A DNA stretch of 64,000 nucleotides, taken from positions 1,240,001 through 1,304,000 of the forward strand of contig NZ_JAGGML010000001.1 of assembly GCF_017875275.1 (NCBI RefSeq), given 5' to 3'. Every line of letters begins with the position of its first letter. The first letter of the stretch is position 1. Both the position numbers and the translations under genes were made by a program. The DNA is from Xanthobacter flavus. Its GTDB lineage: Bacteria > Pseudomonadota > Alphaproteobacteria > Rhizobiales > Xanthobacteraceae. Positions 9,419 to 17,344 of the stretch are shown piece by piece. The notes below the pieces were generated by a model. That model saw nothing but the letters and a program-made list of their open reading frames with translations, made no database searches and was not told the DNA's origin.

Positions 9419-10732
9419 TCACCGCTCTTCCTGCCCCTCCACCCCGCCCCGCCGTTCCGGCTCGGCGAAGCCGTCCGGCGCTTCGCCGGCGTCGAACGGC
9501 GTCGTCACCTCCACGAAGGTGTCGGGGTAGAAGCCGTTGAACCGGGTGCGCAAAGAGAGGGAATAGGCCCCGATGTGGCCGATCTCGATCCAGTCGCCGG
9601 TGTCCACGCTCTCCGGCAGATAGAAGGGGCGGGTGAGGACGTCCACGCTGTCGCAGGTGGCGCCGTAGATGCGGAACGGGGCGGTCACGTCTGGCCGCCC
9701 CGGCCGGCGGCGGCGGGCGGGATCGGGAATGTGACGCACCGGAAGCAGGATCTTGCCGGTCCACGAATCCGACAAAGACGACCACACGCCGTCATTGATG
9801 TAGAGCCGCTGGCCCTTCTTCAGCAGCACCCGCACGATGACCGAGAAGGCGCGGGCGACGATGACCCGCCCCGGCTCCGCCACCAGCGGGACGCCGGAGA
9901 AGCCATGCCGCTCCACCGCCCCCATCAGCCCGCCGACGATCTCGCTCAGCGGCGGCATGGGCGGGACCGGCCGGCGCGGGTCCACCGCATAGGTCGCCGG
10001 GAACCCGCCGCCCACGTCGAGTACCGAGATGGGCACCTTCGCCGCATCGCGCACTTCGGCCGCGGTGGCGACGGCGCGGGCGTAGGTGTCCACATCCTCC
10101 ACCTGGCTGCCCACGTGGAAGCACAGGCCGCAGCGGATGCCGAGGCCATGGATGCGCTGGAGCAGCTCCGCCGCATGGCCCGGCGCCGCGCCGAACTTGC
10201 GCGACAGCTCATAGGCCGCCTCCCCCTTGGAGGCGATGCGCACGAACAAGGTGAGGTCTTCCGGGTCGAGATCGAGCGCCCGGACGATGCGGAGAATCTT
10301 CGCCACCTCGTCCTCATGGTCGAGGGCGGTGGCGCGGATGCGGTAGTGCTCCAGGGCGAGGCGGATGTCCGACTGCGCCTTCACCGGGTGCATGTAGAAG
10401 AGTTCAGCCCCCGGCGCGGCGGCGCGGGCGGCGGCGAACTCGGCGGGCGACGCCACGTCGAACGCGTTGATGCCCGAGCGCGCCAGCACATCGAGCACCA
10501 TGGACTCGCCGTTGGTCTTCACGGCATAGGCCGTCTTGCCTGGAAAGGCTGAGAGGAAGGACGCGGCATCGGCCGCCAGCACATCCGGCCGGAAGCAATA
10601 GACCGGCTGGTCCGGCCGCATCTCCAGCGCCGCCTCCCGCCCGGTGGCGAATCGCGGCAGGGCCTGGGTTTGGCTGGAGGACTGGCCTGCGGTCCGGTCG
10701 GCGGCCACGAGGTGGGGCGTCGTTTGCGGCAT
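9419..10732 (-). CDS. Ornithine/lysine decarboxylase-like fold-type III PLP enzyme
   Basis: A 437-residue alanine-racemase-fold decarboxylase, most likely making putrescine from ornithine. The PLP lysine is in KTAYAVKTNGE, the phosphate-binding glycine loop is LDVGGGFPATY, followed by AEPGRVIVA. The substrate-contacting cysteine motif of ornithine decarboxylases appears as YGATCDSVDVL near the C-terminus, with DWIEIGHIGAYS after it. The ATG at 10732 has GGGAGGAG 5 nt upstream. Diaminopimelate or lysine decarboxylase activity is possible, but the CDSVD motif favours ornithine. The upstream leader could hold a speF-type RNA, which I could not confirm. Confidence 0.82.
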   Translation of the reverse strand: MPQTTPHLVAADRTAGQSSSQTQALPRFATGREAALEMRPDQPVYCFRPDVLAADAASFLSAFPGKTAYAVKTNGESMVLDVLARSGINAFDVASPAEFAAARAAAPGAELFYMHPVKAQSDIRLALEHYRIRATALDHEDEVAKILRIVRALDLDPEDLTLFVRIASKGEAAYELSRKFGAAPGHAAELLQRIHGLGIRCGLCFHVGSQVEDVDTYARAVATAAEVRDAAKVPISVLDVGGGFPATYAVDPRRPVPPMPPLSEIVGGLMGAVERHGFSGVPLVAEPGRVIVARAFSVIVRVLLKKGQRLYINDGVWSSLSDSWTGKILLPVRHIPDPARRRRPGRPDVTAPFRIYGATCDSVDVLTRPFYLPESVDTGDWIEIGHIGAYSLSLRTRFNGFYPDTFVEVTTPFDAGEAPDGFAEPERRGGVEGQEER

Positions 10733-10924
10733 TGGGGCTCCTCCCGCGAGTCGGACGATGCGAGCTTGCCCGGCTTTTCCGGCGAGAGCACGACACCCGC
10801 CATCGAACCGCTCGTTCATTTTCTCTTAAGGTGTTGCCGCCGCGTCCTTGACCGCGGCCAAAGCCCGCCGCATCGTCCCGCCGAGGTACGCCCGGAAGGG
10901 CAAGAGGCCGAAGTGGAGACGACC

Positions 10925-11467
10925 ATGGGTGAGCGGGCGCTGGGCGCGAAAGCCGTTGGCGAAAAGGCTGCCGGCACTATGAAGCGCATGCGCGCGGCCT
11001 TGGGCGGCGCCGTCGGCCGCATCGCCGCCGCGGCGGCCGTGGCCGCGCTCGCGATTGCCCCCGCCTCGCTCGCCCCGGCCAAGGCGGCGAACCTGCTGGA
11101 GCTGAACTTCTGGCTCTCGGGCCCGAACTATTCCGGCGTCGTGCCGGCCTGCGACAGCCAGGAGGCGCTCGATCTGATCGCCACCCGCTTCGCCGAGACC
11201 GAGCGCCGCTTCTGGGCCTCCAGCCTCTCGATCACCGATTTCGAGAAGGTGCACGAGATCGCCTTCCGCCCGTGGGGGCAGGAATACCAGCCGCGCCGGT
11301 TCTGCCGCGGCACCGTCTTCACCAACGATCTCAAGAAGCGCACCATTTATTACTCCATCATCGAGGATGGCGGATTCATCGGCGCCACCTGGGGCGTGGA
11401 CTGGTGCGTGGTCGGGCTCGACCGCAATTATGCCTACGCCCCGTCCTGCAAGATGGCAGGTCCGTGA
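10925..11467 (+). CDS. Hypothetical secreted Cys-containing protein coupled to RNase T2
   Basis: A 180-residue protein with an extended basic N-region followed by a long hydrophobic Ala-rich signal segment ending near APAKA. The mature part (about 140 residues) holds four cysteines (VPACDS, RRFCRG, VDWCVV, PSCKM), consistent with two periplasmic disulfides. The ATG at 10925 has GGAG 6 nt upstream; a second candidate start is at 10979. Its stop overlaps the start of the RNase T2 gene (GTGA), so the two are translated together. No family recognised. A role with the RNase is inferred from coupling only. Confidence 0.7.
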   Translation: MGERALGAKAVGEKAAGTMKRMRAALGGAVGRIAAAAAVAALAIAPASLAPAKAANLLELNFWLSGPNYSGVVPACDSQEALDLIATRFAETERRFWASSLSITDFEKVHEIAFRPWGQEYQPRRFCRGTVFTNDLKKRTIYYSIIEDGGFIGATWGVDWCVVGLDRNYAYAPSCKMAGP

Positions 11468-12156
11468 CGCGGCCTTTCGGGGAGATTCTGCGGGCTTTCG
11501 CCGGCCAGTGCGCCGTCGGCTTCGCCCTGCTCGTTGCGCTGGCGGCCCATAGCCCGGCGCGGGCGGAGGGCCAGCCCGGCCAGTTCGATTTCTACGTCCT
11601 GTCCCTGTCCTGGTCTCCCACCTATTGCGAGGACCAGGGCAAGCGAGCCGACAGCGAGCCGCAATGCTCGCTCACGCGCCCCTATGCCTTCGTGGTGCAT
11701 GGCCTGTGGCCGCAATATGAGCGCGGATTCCCGGACTATTGCCAGAACCCGCCGCCCTATGTGCCCAACCCGCTGGTCAATTCCATGCTGGACGTGATGC
11801 CGAGCCGTCGGCTCGTCATCTACCAGTGGAAGAAGCACGGAACCTGCTCGGGCCTGTCGCCCCAGGCCTATTTCGATCAGGTGCGTGCGGCGAAGGCGAA
11901 GGTCGTCATCCCCGCCGAATTCAGCCGGCTGGATGATTACAAGATGGTCGCGCCGCAGGAGGTGGAAGATGCCTTCCGCGCGGCCAATCCCGGCCTGGAG
12001 GCTGGCATGATCTCGGTGGATTGCGACCGGCGGCGGCTCAGGGAAGTGCGGGTGTGCCTGAGCCGAGATCTCGCCTTCCAGCCCTGCCCCGAGGTGGACC
12101 GCCGCACCTGCCGGCTCTCGCGCATGGTGCTGCCGCCGGTGCGCGGCGGGCGCTGA
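11464..12156 (+). CDS. Ribonuclease T2 family protein
   Basis: A 230-residue secreted endoribonuclease. The GTG start at 11464 overlaps the upstream stop; a signal peptide ends near SPARAEG. Both catalytic signatures are intact: CAS1 as FVVHGLWPQY and CAS2 as WKKHGTCSGLS, supplying the two catalytic histidines. Cysteines at YCEDQ, DYCQN, GTCSG and near the C-terminus fit the family disulfides. Such enzymes cleave single-stranded RNA via 2',3'-cyclic phosphates, in bacteria usually in the periplasm for nutrient scavenging. Confidence 0.9.
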   Translation: MTRPFGEILRAFAGQCAVGFALLVALAAHSPARAEGQPGQFDFYVLSLSWSPTYCEDQGKRADSEPQCSLTRPYAFVVHGLWPQYERGFPDYCQNPPPYVPNPLVNSMLDVMPSRRLVIYQWKKHGTCSGLSPQAYFDQVRAAKAKVVIPAEFSRLDDYKMVAPQEVEDAFRAANPGLEAGMISVDCDRRRLREVRVCLSRDLAFQPCPEVDRRTCRLSRMVLPPVRGGR

Positions 12157-12180
12157 GGCCCGCCGGCCGATCGGGTTTGG

Positions 12181-12579
12181 TTACGGCTGCTTGGCGAGGC
12201 GGGCGCACAGGGCCAGCGCGTCGTCGTCGTCCACCTCCAGGTAGCAGAGGTCGAACTTTCCGTCGGGCTGCAGCGTGCCGATGTGGAAGCCGTCGTCGCC
12301 CACCACGTAGACGGTCTTGAGATCAGGCGTGATGGTGCCGTGGATGGGTTCGGACTTGGTGCCGCCGGGCACCGGATAGATCACCTTGCCCTTGAAGGAG
12401 CGGCCGCGCTGCTCCTCGATGACGAGGCCGTAATCCGAGTTCACATAGCCCATTTCCATGCCCACGCCGTCGCTCGGCCCCTTCCAGGTACCGACGAGGG
12501 AAGGGGTCTGCTGCGCCGAGGCGGGGGCCGCGGCGGCGAGGGTGGCAACAAGGGACAGCGCGAGAACGAGAGGCTTCAT
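12181..12579 (-). CDS. Hypothetical secreted protein
   Basis: A 132-residue exported protein with signal peptide MKPLVLALSLVATLAAAAPASA. The mature chain has SLVGTWKGPSDGV and beta-rich segments (GKVIYPVPGGTKSEPIHG, VYVVGDDGFHIGTLQ), suggesting a small lipocalin-like or beta-barrel fold. Two C-terminal cysteines (DLCYLE, LCARL) could pair. AGGAGG precedes the ATG by 7 nt. It is convergent with the RNase T2 gene. No function can be assigned. Confidence 0.65.
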   Translation of the reverse strand: MKPLVLALSLVATLAAAAPASAQQTPSLVGTWKGPSDGVGMEMGYVNSDYGLVIEEQRGRSFKGKVIYPVPGGTKSEPIHGTITPDLKTVYVVGDDGFHIGTLQPDGKFDLCYLEVDDDDALALCARLAKQP

Positions 12580-12748
12580 GTTTCCCTCCTGCGGACGCGG
12601 GGCCGCGCGCGGAACACTGCCGCTTGACGCGCCGGCATCCATGCGTCACGCCGGGACGGTCGCACGGCGGCACTAGGGCCACAATACCGTCACGTCACAG
12701 CTGCCCGCGCCATCCACATCCTCCCTTCCGCGCCATCGCCGAGCCGAG

Positions 12749-13621
12749 ATGAATTATCGCCACGCCTTCCACGCCGGAAATCCCGCAGATGTCATGAAGC
12801 ATGCGGCGCTCGCCCGCGTGCTCGCCTATCTCGGCAAGAAGGACTCGCCCTACCGCGTGCTCGACACCCATGCGGGCGCCGGCCTCTACGATCTCGACGG
12901 CATCAATGCGCGCAAGACCGGCGAGGCGGATGCGGGCATCGAGGCGGTGCTCGCCGCGCAGGATTCAGGCACCCTCCCCGCCCCCGCCGCGGCGTTGCTC
13001 GCGCCCTATCTCGATTGCGTGCGATCGCTGCGCGAAGGCGGCCGCAAGCTCTATCCCGGCTCGCCGGCGCTCGCGCTCGCGCTGGCGCGGCCGCAGGACA
13101 AGTTCCTGTTCTGCGAACTGCACAAGGAAGAGCGGGCGAAGCTGGAAAAGCGCGTGGCCGAGGCGCCTGGCGCCGAGGGCCGGGTGAAGATCCTCGCCCA
13201 GGACGGCTGGCAGGCGCTTGCCGCGCACTTGCCCCCCCGCGAGCGCCGCGGCGTGGTGCTGGTGGACCCGCCGTTCGAGGAGCCGGGCGAGTTCCAGCGC
13301 ATGGTGGCGGGGCTGGAGGCGGCGCACCGGCGGTTCGCCACCGGCATCTTCATGCTCTGGTATCCCATCAAGGACCTGCGCGCGGTGGACGCCTTCCGCC
13401 GCGACGTGGCCCACCTGAAGCTGCCGAAGACGCTCCGGGTGGAACTGGACTTCGCGCAGGTGCGCGCGCTGGACACGCTCTCCGGCTCCGGCCTCATCAT
13501 CGTCAATCCGCCCTTCACGCTGGCGGATGAGATGAAAACGGTGCTCAACGCCCTCGCCCCGCTGCTGGCGCGGGACGGCAAAGGTCGGGCACGGGTGTCG
13601 TGGCTCACCGAGGCGGGCTGA
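12749..13621 (+). CDS. rlmJ: 23S rRNA (adenine2030-N6)-methyltransferase RlmJ
   Basis: A 290-residue cytosolic SAM-dependent methyltransferase that modifies A2030 of 23S rRNA. The N-terminus MNYRHAFHAGNPADVMKH is the family hallmark. The SAM loop is RVLDTHAGAGLYDL and the catalytic motif is LVDPPFEEPGEF, a variant of the usual DPPYE. FMLWYPIKD and the C-terminal SGLIIVNPPF complete the signature. Length matches the family. Monocistronic. Confidence 0.93.
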   Translation: MNYRHAFHAGNPADVMKHAALARVLAYLGKKDSPYRVLDTHAGAGLYDLDGINARKTGEADAGIEAVLAAQDSGTLPAPAAALLAPYLDCVRSLREGGRKLYPGSPALALALARPQDKFLFCELHKEERAKLEKRVAEAPGAEGRVKILAQDGWQALAAHLPPRERRGVVLVDPPFEEPGEFQRMVAGLEAAHRRFATGIFMLWYPIKDLRAVDAFRRDVAHLKLPKTLRVELDFAQVRALDTLSGSGLIIVNPPFTLADEMKTVLNALAPLLARDGKGRARVSWLTEAG

Positions 13622-13739
13622 CCCCACCGGAATATCAGGGTAACGACGACAACCCGGCGCGATGCGGCTGATTTTGCGTGGCAGCACGACCGTGGCCGCG
13701 CTATCCAGAGGTCCCCTCCCCGTCCCGACGGACCCCGCC

Positions 13740-14339
13740 ATGCTGCTCCGCCACTCCCCCACCTCTCCCTTCGTGCGCAAGGTACGCGTCGCCGCGGCCA
13801 TTCTCGGTATTCCGCTCGAGCTGGAGCCCGCCGACACGCTCGACCCCAACGACACGCTGCGCCAGCAGAATCCGCTGGGCAAGATCCCCGCGCTGCTGAC
13901 GGACGATGGGCAAGTGCTGTTCGATTCCTCCGTGATCCTCGCCTATCTGGACCATCTGGCGGGAGACGGACGCATCCTGCCCACCGAGCCGGCTGCGCGC
14001 ATCAAGGTTCTGCGCCGGGAAGCCCTCGTGGACGGGATGATGGATGCGGGCATCCTCATTCTCTATGAGGCGCGCTTCCGGCCGCAGGAGAAGCACGAAG
14101 AGCGCTGGCTGGAGCATCAGGCGGGCAAGCGCAATCGTGCGATCGATGCTCTGGAAGCGGAAGTCGAGCCCTATTCCGGCGCACCTAACGCGGGCGATAT
14201 TGCGCTGGCCTGCGCCCTCGGCTGGTTCGACTTCCGCTTCGGCGGAGACTGGCGGGCGGATCACCCCAAGCTCGTCACGTGGTTCGACGCCTTCAGCGCC
14301 GCGCATCCGGCATTCGCGGAGTCGGCGCCGGTCGCCTGA
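13740..14339 (+). CDS. Glutathione S-transferase family protein
   Basis: A 199-residue cytosolic GST starting MLLRHSPTSPFVRKVRVAA, the thioredoxin-like strand and first helix. The cis-proline loop is GKIPAL and the gamma-glutamyl contact is DSSVILAYLD. The C-terminal helical domain includes AGDIALACALGWFDFR. The ATG at 13740 is chosen because an upstream in-frame start at 13662 only adds non-family residues. It is not closely similar to the GST at 4025. Substrate unknown. Confidence 0.85.
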   Translation: MLLRHSPTSPFVRKVRVAAAILGIPLELEPADTLDPNDTLRQQNPLGKIPALLTDDGQVLFDSSVILAYLDHLAGDGRILPTEPAARIKVLRREALVDGMMDAGILILYEARFRPQEKHEERWLEHQAGKRNRAIDALEAEVEPYSGAPNAGDIALACALGWFDFRFGGDWRADHPKLVTWFDAFSAAHPAFAESAPVA

Positions 14340-14346
14340 CACGCGA

Positions 14347-14374
14347 AAGGCGCCACCCGTGGGGGCGGCGCCTT
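14347..14374. terminator. Bidirectional hairpin between convergent genes
   Basis: AAGGCGCC (14347-14354) and GGCGCCTT (14367-14374) form a perfect 8-bp stem with a 12-nt loop between the converging GST and DUF1236 genes. The AA/TT ends are compatible with use in both directions. Confidence 0.6.
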
Positions 14375-14396
14375 CGACGCGGTACCTGTCGGGTGA

Positions 14397-14798
14397 TTAC
14401 TCGACGATATAGACCACCTTGCGGGTCTTCGGCTCGACGATGACGCGGCGGTCGTTCACCACCGTGTATTCATACTCGTTGTTCTGCGGGATATCGTAGA
14501 GCGTCACATTCGGCGGGAGCTGGCGGCCGACCACCACCTCCTGCTCCATACGCACGGACGGGCGGCGCTCCTTCATCACATAGGTGCGCACTTCCTGGGA
14601 CGGCTCGCCGGCAGCGCCGACACCCGCACCCACCACGCCACCAACCACCGCGCCCACGGGGCCGCCGACCACGGCGCCGACAGCCGCGCCGCCCACCGCG
14701 CCCGTAGCGGTGGAGGCCTGCGCGAAGGCCGCGGCGGGAGCGATCACGGGAGCCGCAAGGGCGGCGATCACGGTACTCATCAGCAACGTCTTTCGCAT
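14397..14798 (-). CDS. DUF1236-type secreted protein
   Basis: A 133-residue exported protein. The signal peptide (MRKTLLMSTVIAALAAPVIA..AFA) is followed by a Gly/Val/Ala-rich segment of repeated GAVVGGPVGAVVGG type (about residues 32-65), resembling a glycine-zipper membrane-interaction region. The C-terminal half, with VGRQLPPNVTLYDIP and EYTVVNDRRVIVEPKTRKVVYIVE-like beta strands, fits DUF1236, a family found in Hyphomicrobiales envelopes. AGGAGAGG lies just before the ATG. Function unknown; an outer-envelope role is an inference. Confidence 0.78.
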   Translation of the reverse strand: MRKTLLMSTVIAALAAPVIAPAAAFAQASTATGAVGGAAVGAVVGGPVGAVVGGVVGAGVGAAGEPSQEVRTYVMKERRPSVRMEQEVVVGRQLPPNVTLYDIPQNNEYEYTVVNDRRVIVEPKTRKVVYIVE

Positions 14799-14976
14799 CT
14801 TACCTCTCCTGCTGCATTCAGATCGCAGCAGAAACAGTGGTGGAGGCAAAAACGTTCCCGGCAGCATCCAAGAGCTGCAGATACCTGGGACTGACTTGAG
14901 GAATCCGGGGGCGAAAACCTTGGCCTTCGCCCCACCGCCGCCATCTTTGACTTCGGCTTTGCCGTGCGCGGCGCGC

Positions 14977-16410
14977 TCAGGTGCTCGCCACGGCCTTCGC
15001 AGGCACGCGCGGGACGGGAACCATCATCCCCCGCTTGATCAACTCCGCATGGGTGAGGTCCAGCACCCGCCAGGCGGTGGCGACCAGTTCGTCCGCCTCC
15101 TCGTGCGACAGGGTGAAGGGCGGGGCGAGGATCATGCCGTCGCGCACCGCGCGCATCACCAGCCCCTCCTTGAAGGAGAAATCGCGGCAGATGAGGCCCA
15201 CCGTGCCCTCTTCCGATGCGAAGGCGGCGCGGGTGGCTTTCTGCGGCGTCAGCTCGATGGCGCCAATAAGGCCCACCATGCGTGCCTCGCCAACCAGCGG
15301 ATGCTCGGCGAGCTTCAGCCAGCGTTCCTGCAGGTAAGGGCCGATATCGGTCCGCACCCGGTCCACCAGCTTTTCCTCGTGCATGATCTTCAGGTTGGCC
15401 AGCGCCGCCGCGCAGCCGCCGGGATGGCCGGAATAGGTGTAGCCATGGTTGAAGTCGCCGCCGTGCTCGATGAAGCCTTCCGCGAAATGATCGCCGACGA
15501 TCACCCCGCCCAGCGGGAAGTATCCAGAGGTCACGCCCTTCGCGAAGGTGATGAGGTCCGGCTTCACGCCCATGTATTCGGCGCCGAACCAGCGCCCCGT
15601 GCGCCCGAAGCCGCAGATCACCTCGTCACAGATCAGGAGCACGTCGCGCTCGCGGCAGATCTTCTCCACCTCGGGCCAGTAATTGGCCGGCGGAATGATG
15701 ACGCCGCCGGCGCCCTGGATCGGCTCGCCGATGAAGGCGGCCACATTCTCCGGCCCCGCCTCGTCGATGGCGCGGGCCACCTCGCGGGCGGCGAAAAGCC
15801 CGAAATCCTCGCGGCTCATCTCGCCGCCCTCGGCCCACCAATAGGGCTGGGCGACGTGGATGATGCCGGGAATGGGCAGCCCGCCCTGCGCATGCATGGG
15901 CTTCATGCCGCCGAGGGAGGCGCCGCCCATGGTGGAGCCGTGATAGCCGTTGCGGCGGGAAATGAAGATGTGCTTCTCGGGCTTGCCCAGCGCCGCCCAA
16001 TAGTGCCGCACCATGCGCAGCACCGTATCCACCGCCTCCGAGCCGCCGGAGGTGAAGAACACATGGTTCATGTGGGCCGGCGCCACCTCGGAGATGGCCG
16101 CCGCCAGCTCCGCCGCACCGGGATGGGTGGTCTTGAAGAAGGTGTTGTAATAATCGAGCTGGTAAAGCTGCTGGGCGATGGCATCGACGATCGAATGCCG
16201 CCCGTGCCCCACCTGCGAGCACCACAGGCCCGACATGCCGTCGAGGATCTTGTTGCCGTCGCTATCGAAGACAAAGACCCCCTCGGCCCGCGTGATGACC
16301 CGCACCCCCTCGGCGTTCAGCGCCTTCGTATCGGAAAACGGGTGCAGGTGGTGCGCCGCGTCCAGCGCGCGCCAGTGGGCGGTGGAGTTGGACAGGGGGG
16401 CGGACGTCAC
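14977..16410 (-). CDS. Omega-aminotransferase, class III (putrescine/beta-alanine:pyruvate-like)
   Basis: A 477-residue PLP enzyme of the class III family that moves a terminal amino group to pyruvate or a related acceptor. Visible motifs are LDGMSGLWCSQVGHG, FFTSGGSEAVDT, NGYHGSTMGGASLGG, the LLICDEVICGFGRTG strand and the PLP lysine in ITFAKGVTSGYFPLGG. The pattern is closest to SpuC (putrescine-pyruvate) and omega-amino acid-pyruvate aminotransferases. A PuuC-like aldehyde dehydrogenase lies 0.9 kb away on the same strand, with an opposite-strand gene between, which supports polyamine breakdown. Exact amine donor unproven. Confidence 0.82.
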   Translation of the reverse strand: MTSAPLSNSTAHWRALDAAHHLHPFSDTKALNAEGVRVITRAEGVFVFDSDGNKILDGMSGLWCSQVGHGRHSIVDAIAQQLYQLDYYNTFFKTTHPGAAELAAAISEVAPAHMNHVFFTSGGSEAVDTVLRMVRHYWAALGKPEKHIFISRRNGYHGSTMGGASLGGMKPMHAQGGLPIPGIIHVAQPYWWAEGGEMSREDFGLFAAREVARAIDEAGPENVAAFIGEPIQGAGGVIIPPANYWPEVEKICRERDVLLICDEVICGFGRTGRWFGAEYMGVKPDLITFAKGVTSGYFPLGGVIVGDHFAEGFIEHGGDFNHGYTYSGHPGGCAAALANLKIMHEEKLVDRVRTDIGPYLQERWLKLAEHPLVGEARMVGLIGAIELTPQKATRAAFASEEGTVGLICRDFSFKEGLVMRAVRDGMILAPPFTLSHEEADELVATAWRVLDLTHAELIKRGMMVPVPRVPAKAVAST

Positions 16411-16542
16411 GATGGCGATGCTCCGTGTTGAACCTCTGCGGTTCTAGCGCGAAAGCGGGGCCGTGGGCCACCCCCGCGCTGTCGCCGCCCGCCCGATCTG
16501 CTAAAGCTGCGGCCGGTGGATCGAGCGTGTGGAGGCGAGGGC

Positions 16543-17181
16543 ATGGAACCGGGGTTCTGGCAGGCGCGGTGGGAGACGAAGCAGATCGGCTTTCACGAGG
16601 GAAAGCCCAATGCCCATCTGGTGAAGCACCTGCCGCGCCTCGGCCTTGCGCCCGGCGCGCGCATTTTCCTGCCCCTGTGCGGCAAGACGCGGGACATCGC
16701 CTACCTGCTCGGCCAGGGCTTCGCCGTGGCCGGCGCGGAACTGAGCCGCATCGCGGTGGAGGAATTGTTCGCCGAGCTGGAGGTGGCGCCTGAGATCACC
16801 GAAGCCGGCGAATTGCTACGGTTCAGCGCGCCCGGCCTCGACATCTTCCAGGGCGACATCTTCGCCCTCGAAGCCGAGACGCTCGGGCCGGTGGATGCCG
16901 TCTATGACCGCGCCGCCCTGATCGCTCTGCCGCCCGACATGCGGCCGCGCTACGCTGCCCATGTCGCGGCCATCACCGGTGCGGTTCCGCAGTTGGTGGT
17001 AACGATCGTCTACGACCAGTCCCTCGTCGGCGGCCCGCCCTTCTCGGTGCCAGCGTCAGAGGTCCATGCGCTGCATGATGCCGGCTTTCAGGTGACGCAG
17101 CTTGATGCCGTCACCCGTCCGGACGCCCTCAAGGGGCAGTGGGAAGCGACCGAGGAGACGCATCTGCTGGAGCGGTGGTGA
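16543..17181 (+). CDS. tpm: Thiopurine S-methyltransferase family protein
   Basis: A 212-residue cytosolic SAM-dependent methyltransferase. It starts MEPGFWQARWETKQIGFHEGKPN, followed by the SAM motif IFLPLCGKTRDIAYL and AGAELSRIAVEE, then AVYDRAALIALPPDMR, all standard for bacterial TPMT. In bacteria these enzymes methylate thiol, selenium or tellurium compounds. The ATG at 16543 follows GGAGG by 11 nt; an in-frame ATG at 16516 is less likely. Length is typical. Monocistronic. Confidence 0.9.
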   Translation: MEPGFWQARWETKQIGFHEGKPNAHLVKHLPRLGLAPGARIFLPLCGKTRDIAYLLGQGFAVAGAELSRIAVEELFAELEVAPEITEAGELLRFSAPGLDIFQGDIFALEAETLGPVDAVYDRAALIALPPDMRPRYAAHVAAITGAVPQLVVTIVYDQSLVGGPPFSVPASEVHALHDAGFQVTQLDAVTRPDALKGQWEATEETHLLERW

Positions 17182-17204
17182 GGGATCGTCCCTTCAGCTC
17201 CATG

Positions 17205-17311
17205 CGTCATCCCCGGCCTGTCCGGGGGGATCCACCCCGCCGATTGTCCGCGCTTCGGGATCATCGCACGGGCCGAAAGGTGGATGCCCCGGACAAGCCG
17301 GGGCATGACGG
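17205..17311. repeat. Dispersed palindromic repeat, copy 2
   Basis: The second copy of the element at 9296-9406. Left arm CGTCATCCCCGGCCTG... begins at 17205 and right arm GGTGGATGCCCCGG...ATGACGG ends at 17311, with a different central sequence. Arm sequences are nearly identical to copy 1 while centres differ, so the arms are the conserved unit. It fills the gap between the convergent tpm and puuC-like genes. Confidence 0.8.
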
Positions 17312-17344
17312 CAACGGAAAGTGGAACAGCTGGCTGCGACAAGC

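Noticed and set aside
10733-10924. Possible speF-type leader RNA before the decarboxylase
   Set aside because: The gap is short and I could not match conserved speF sequence blocks; only a covariance search could decide.
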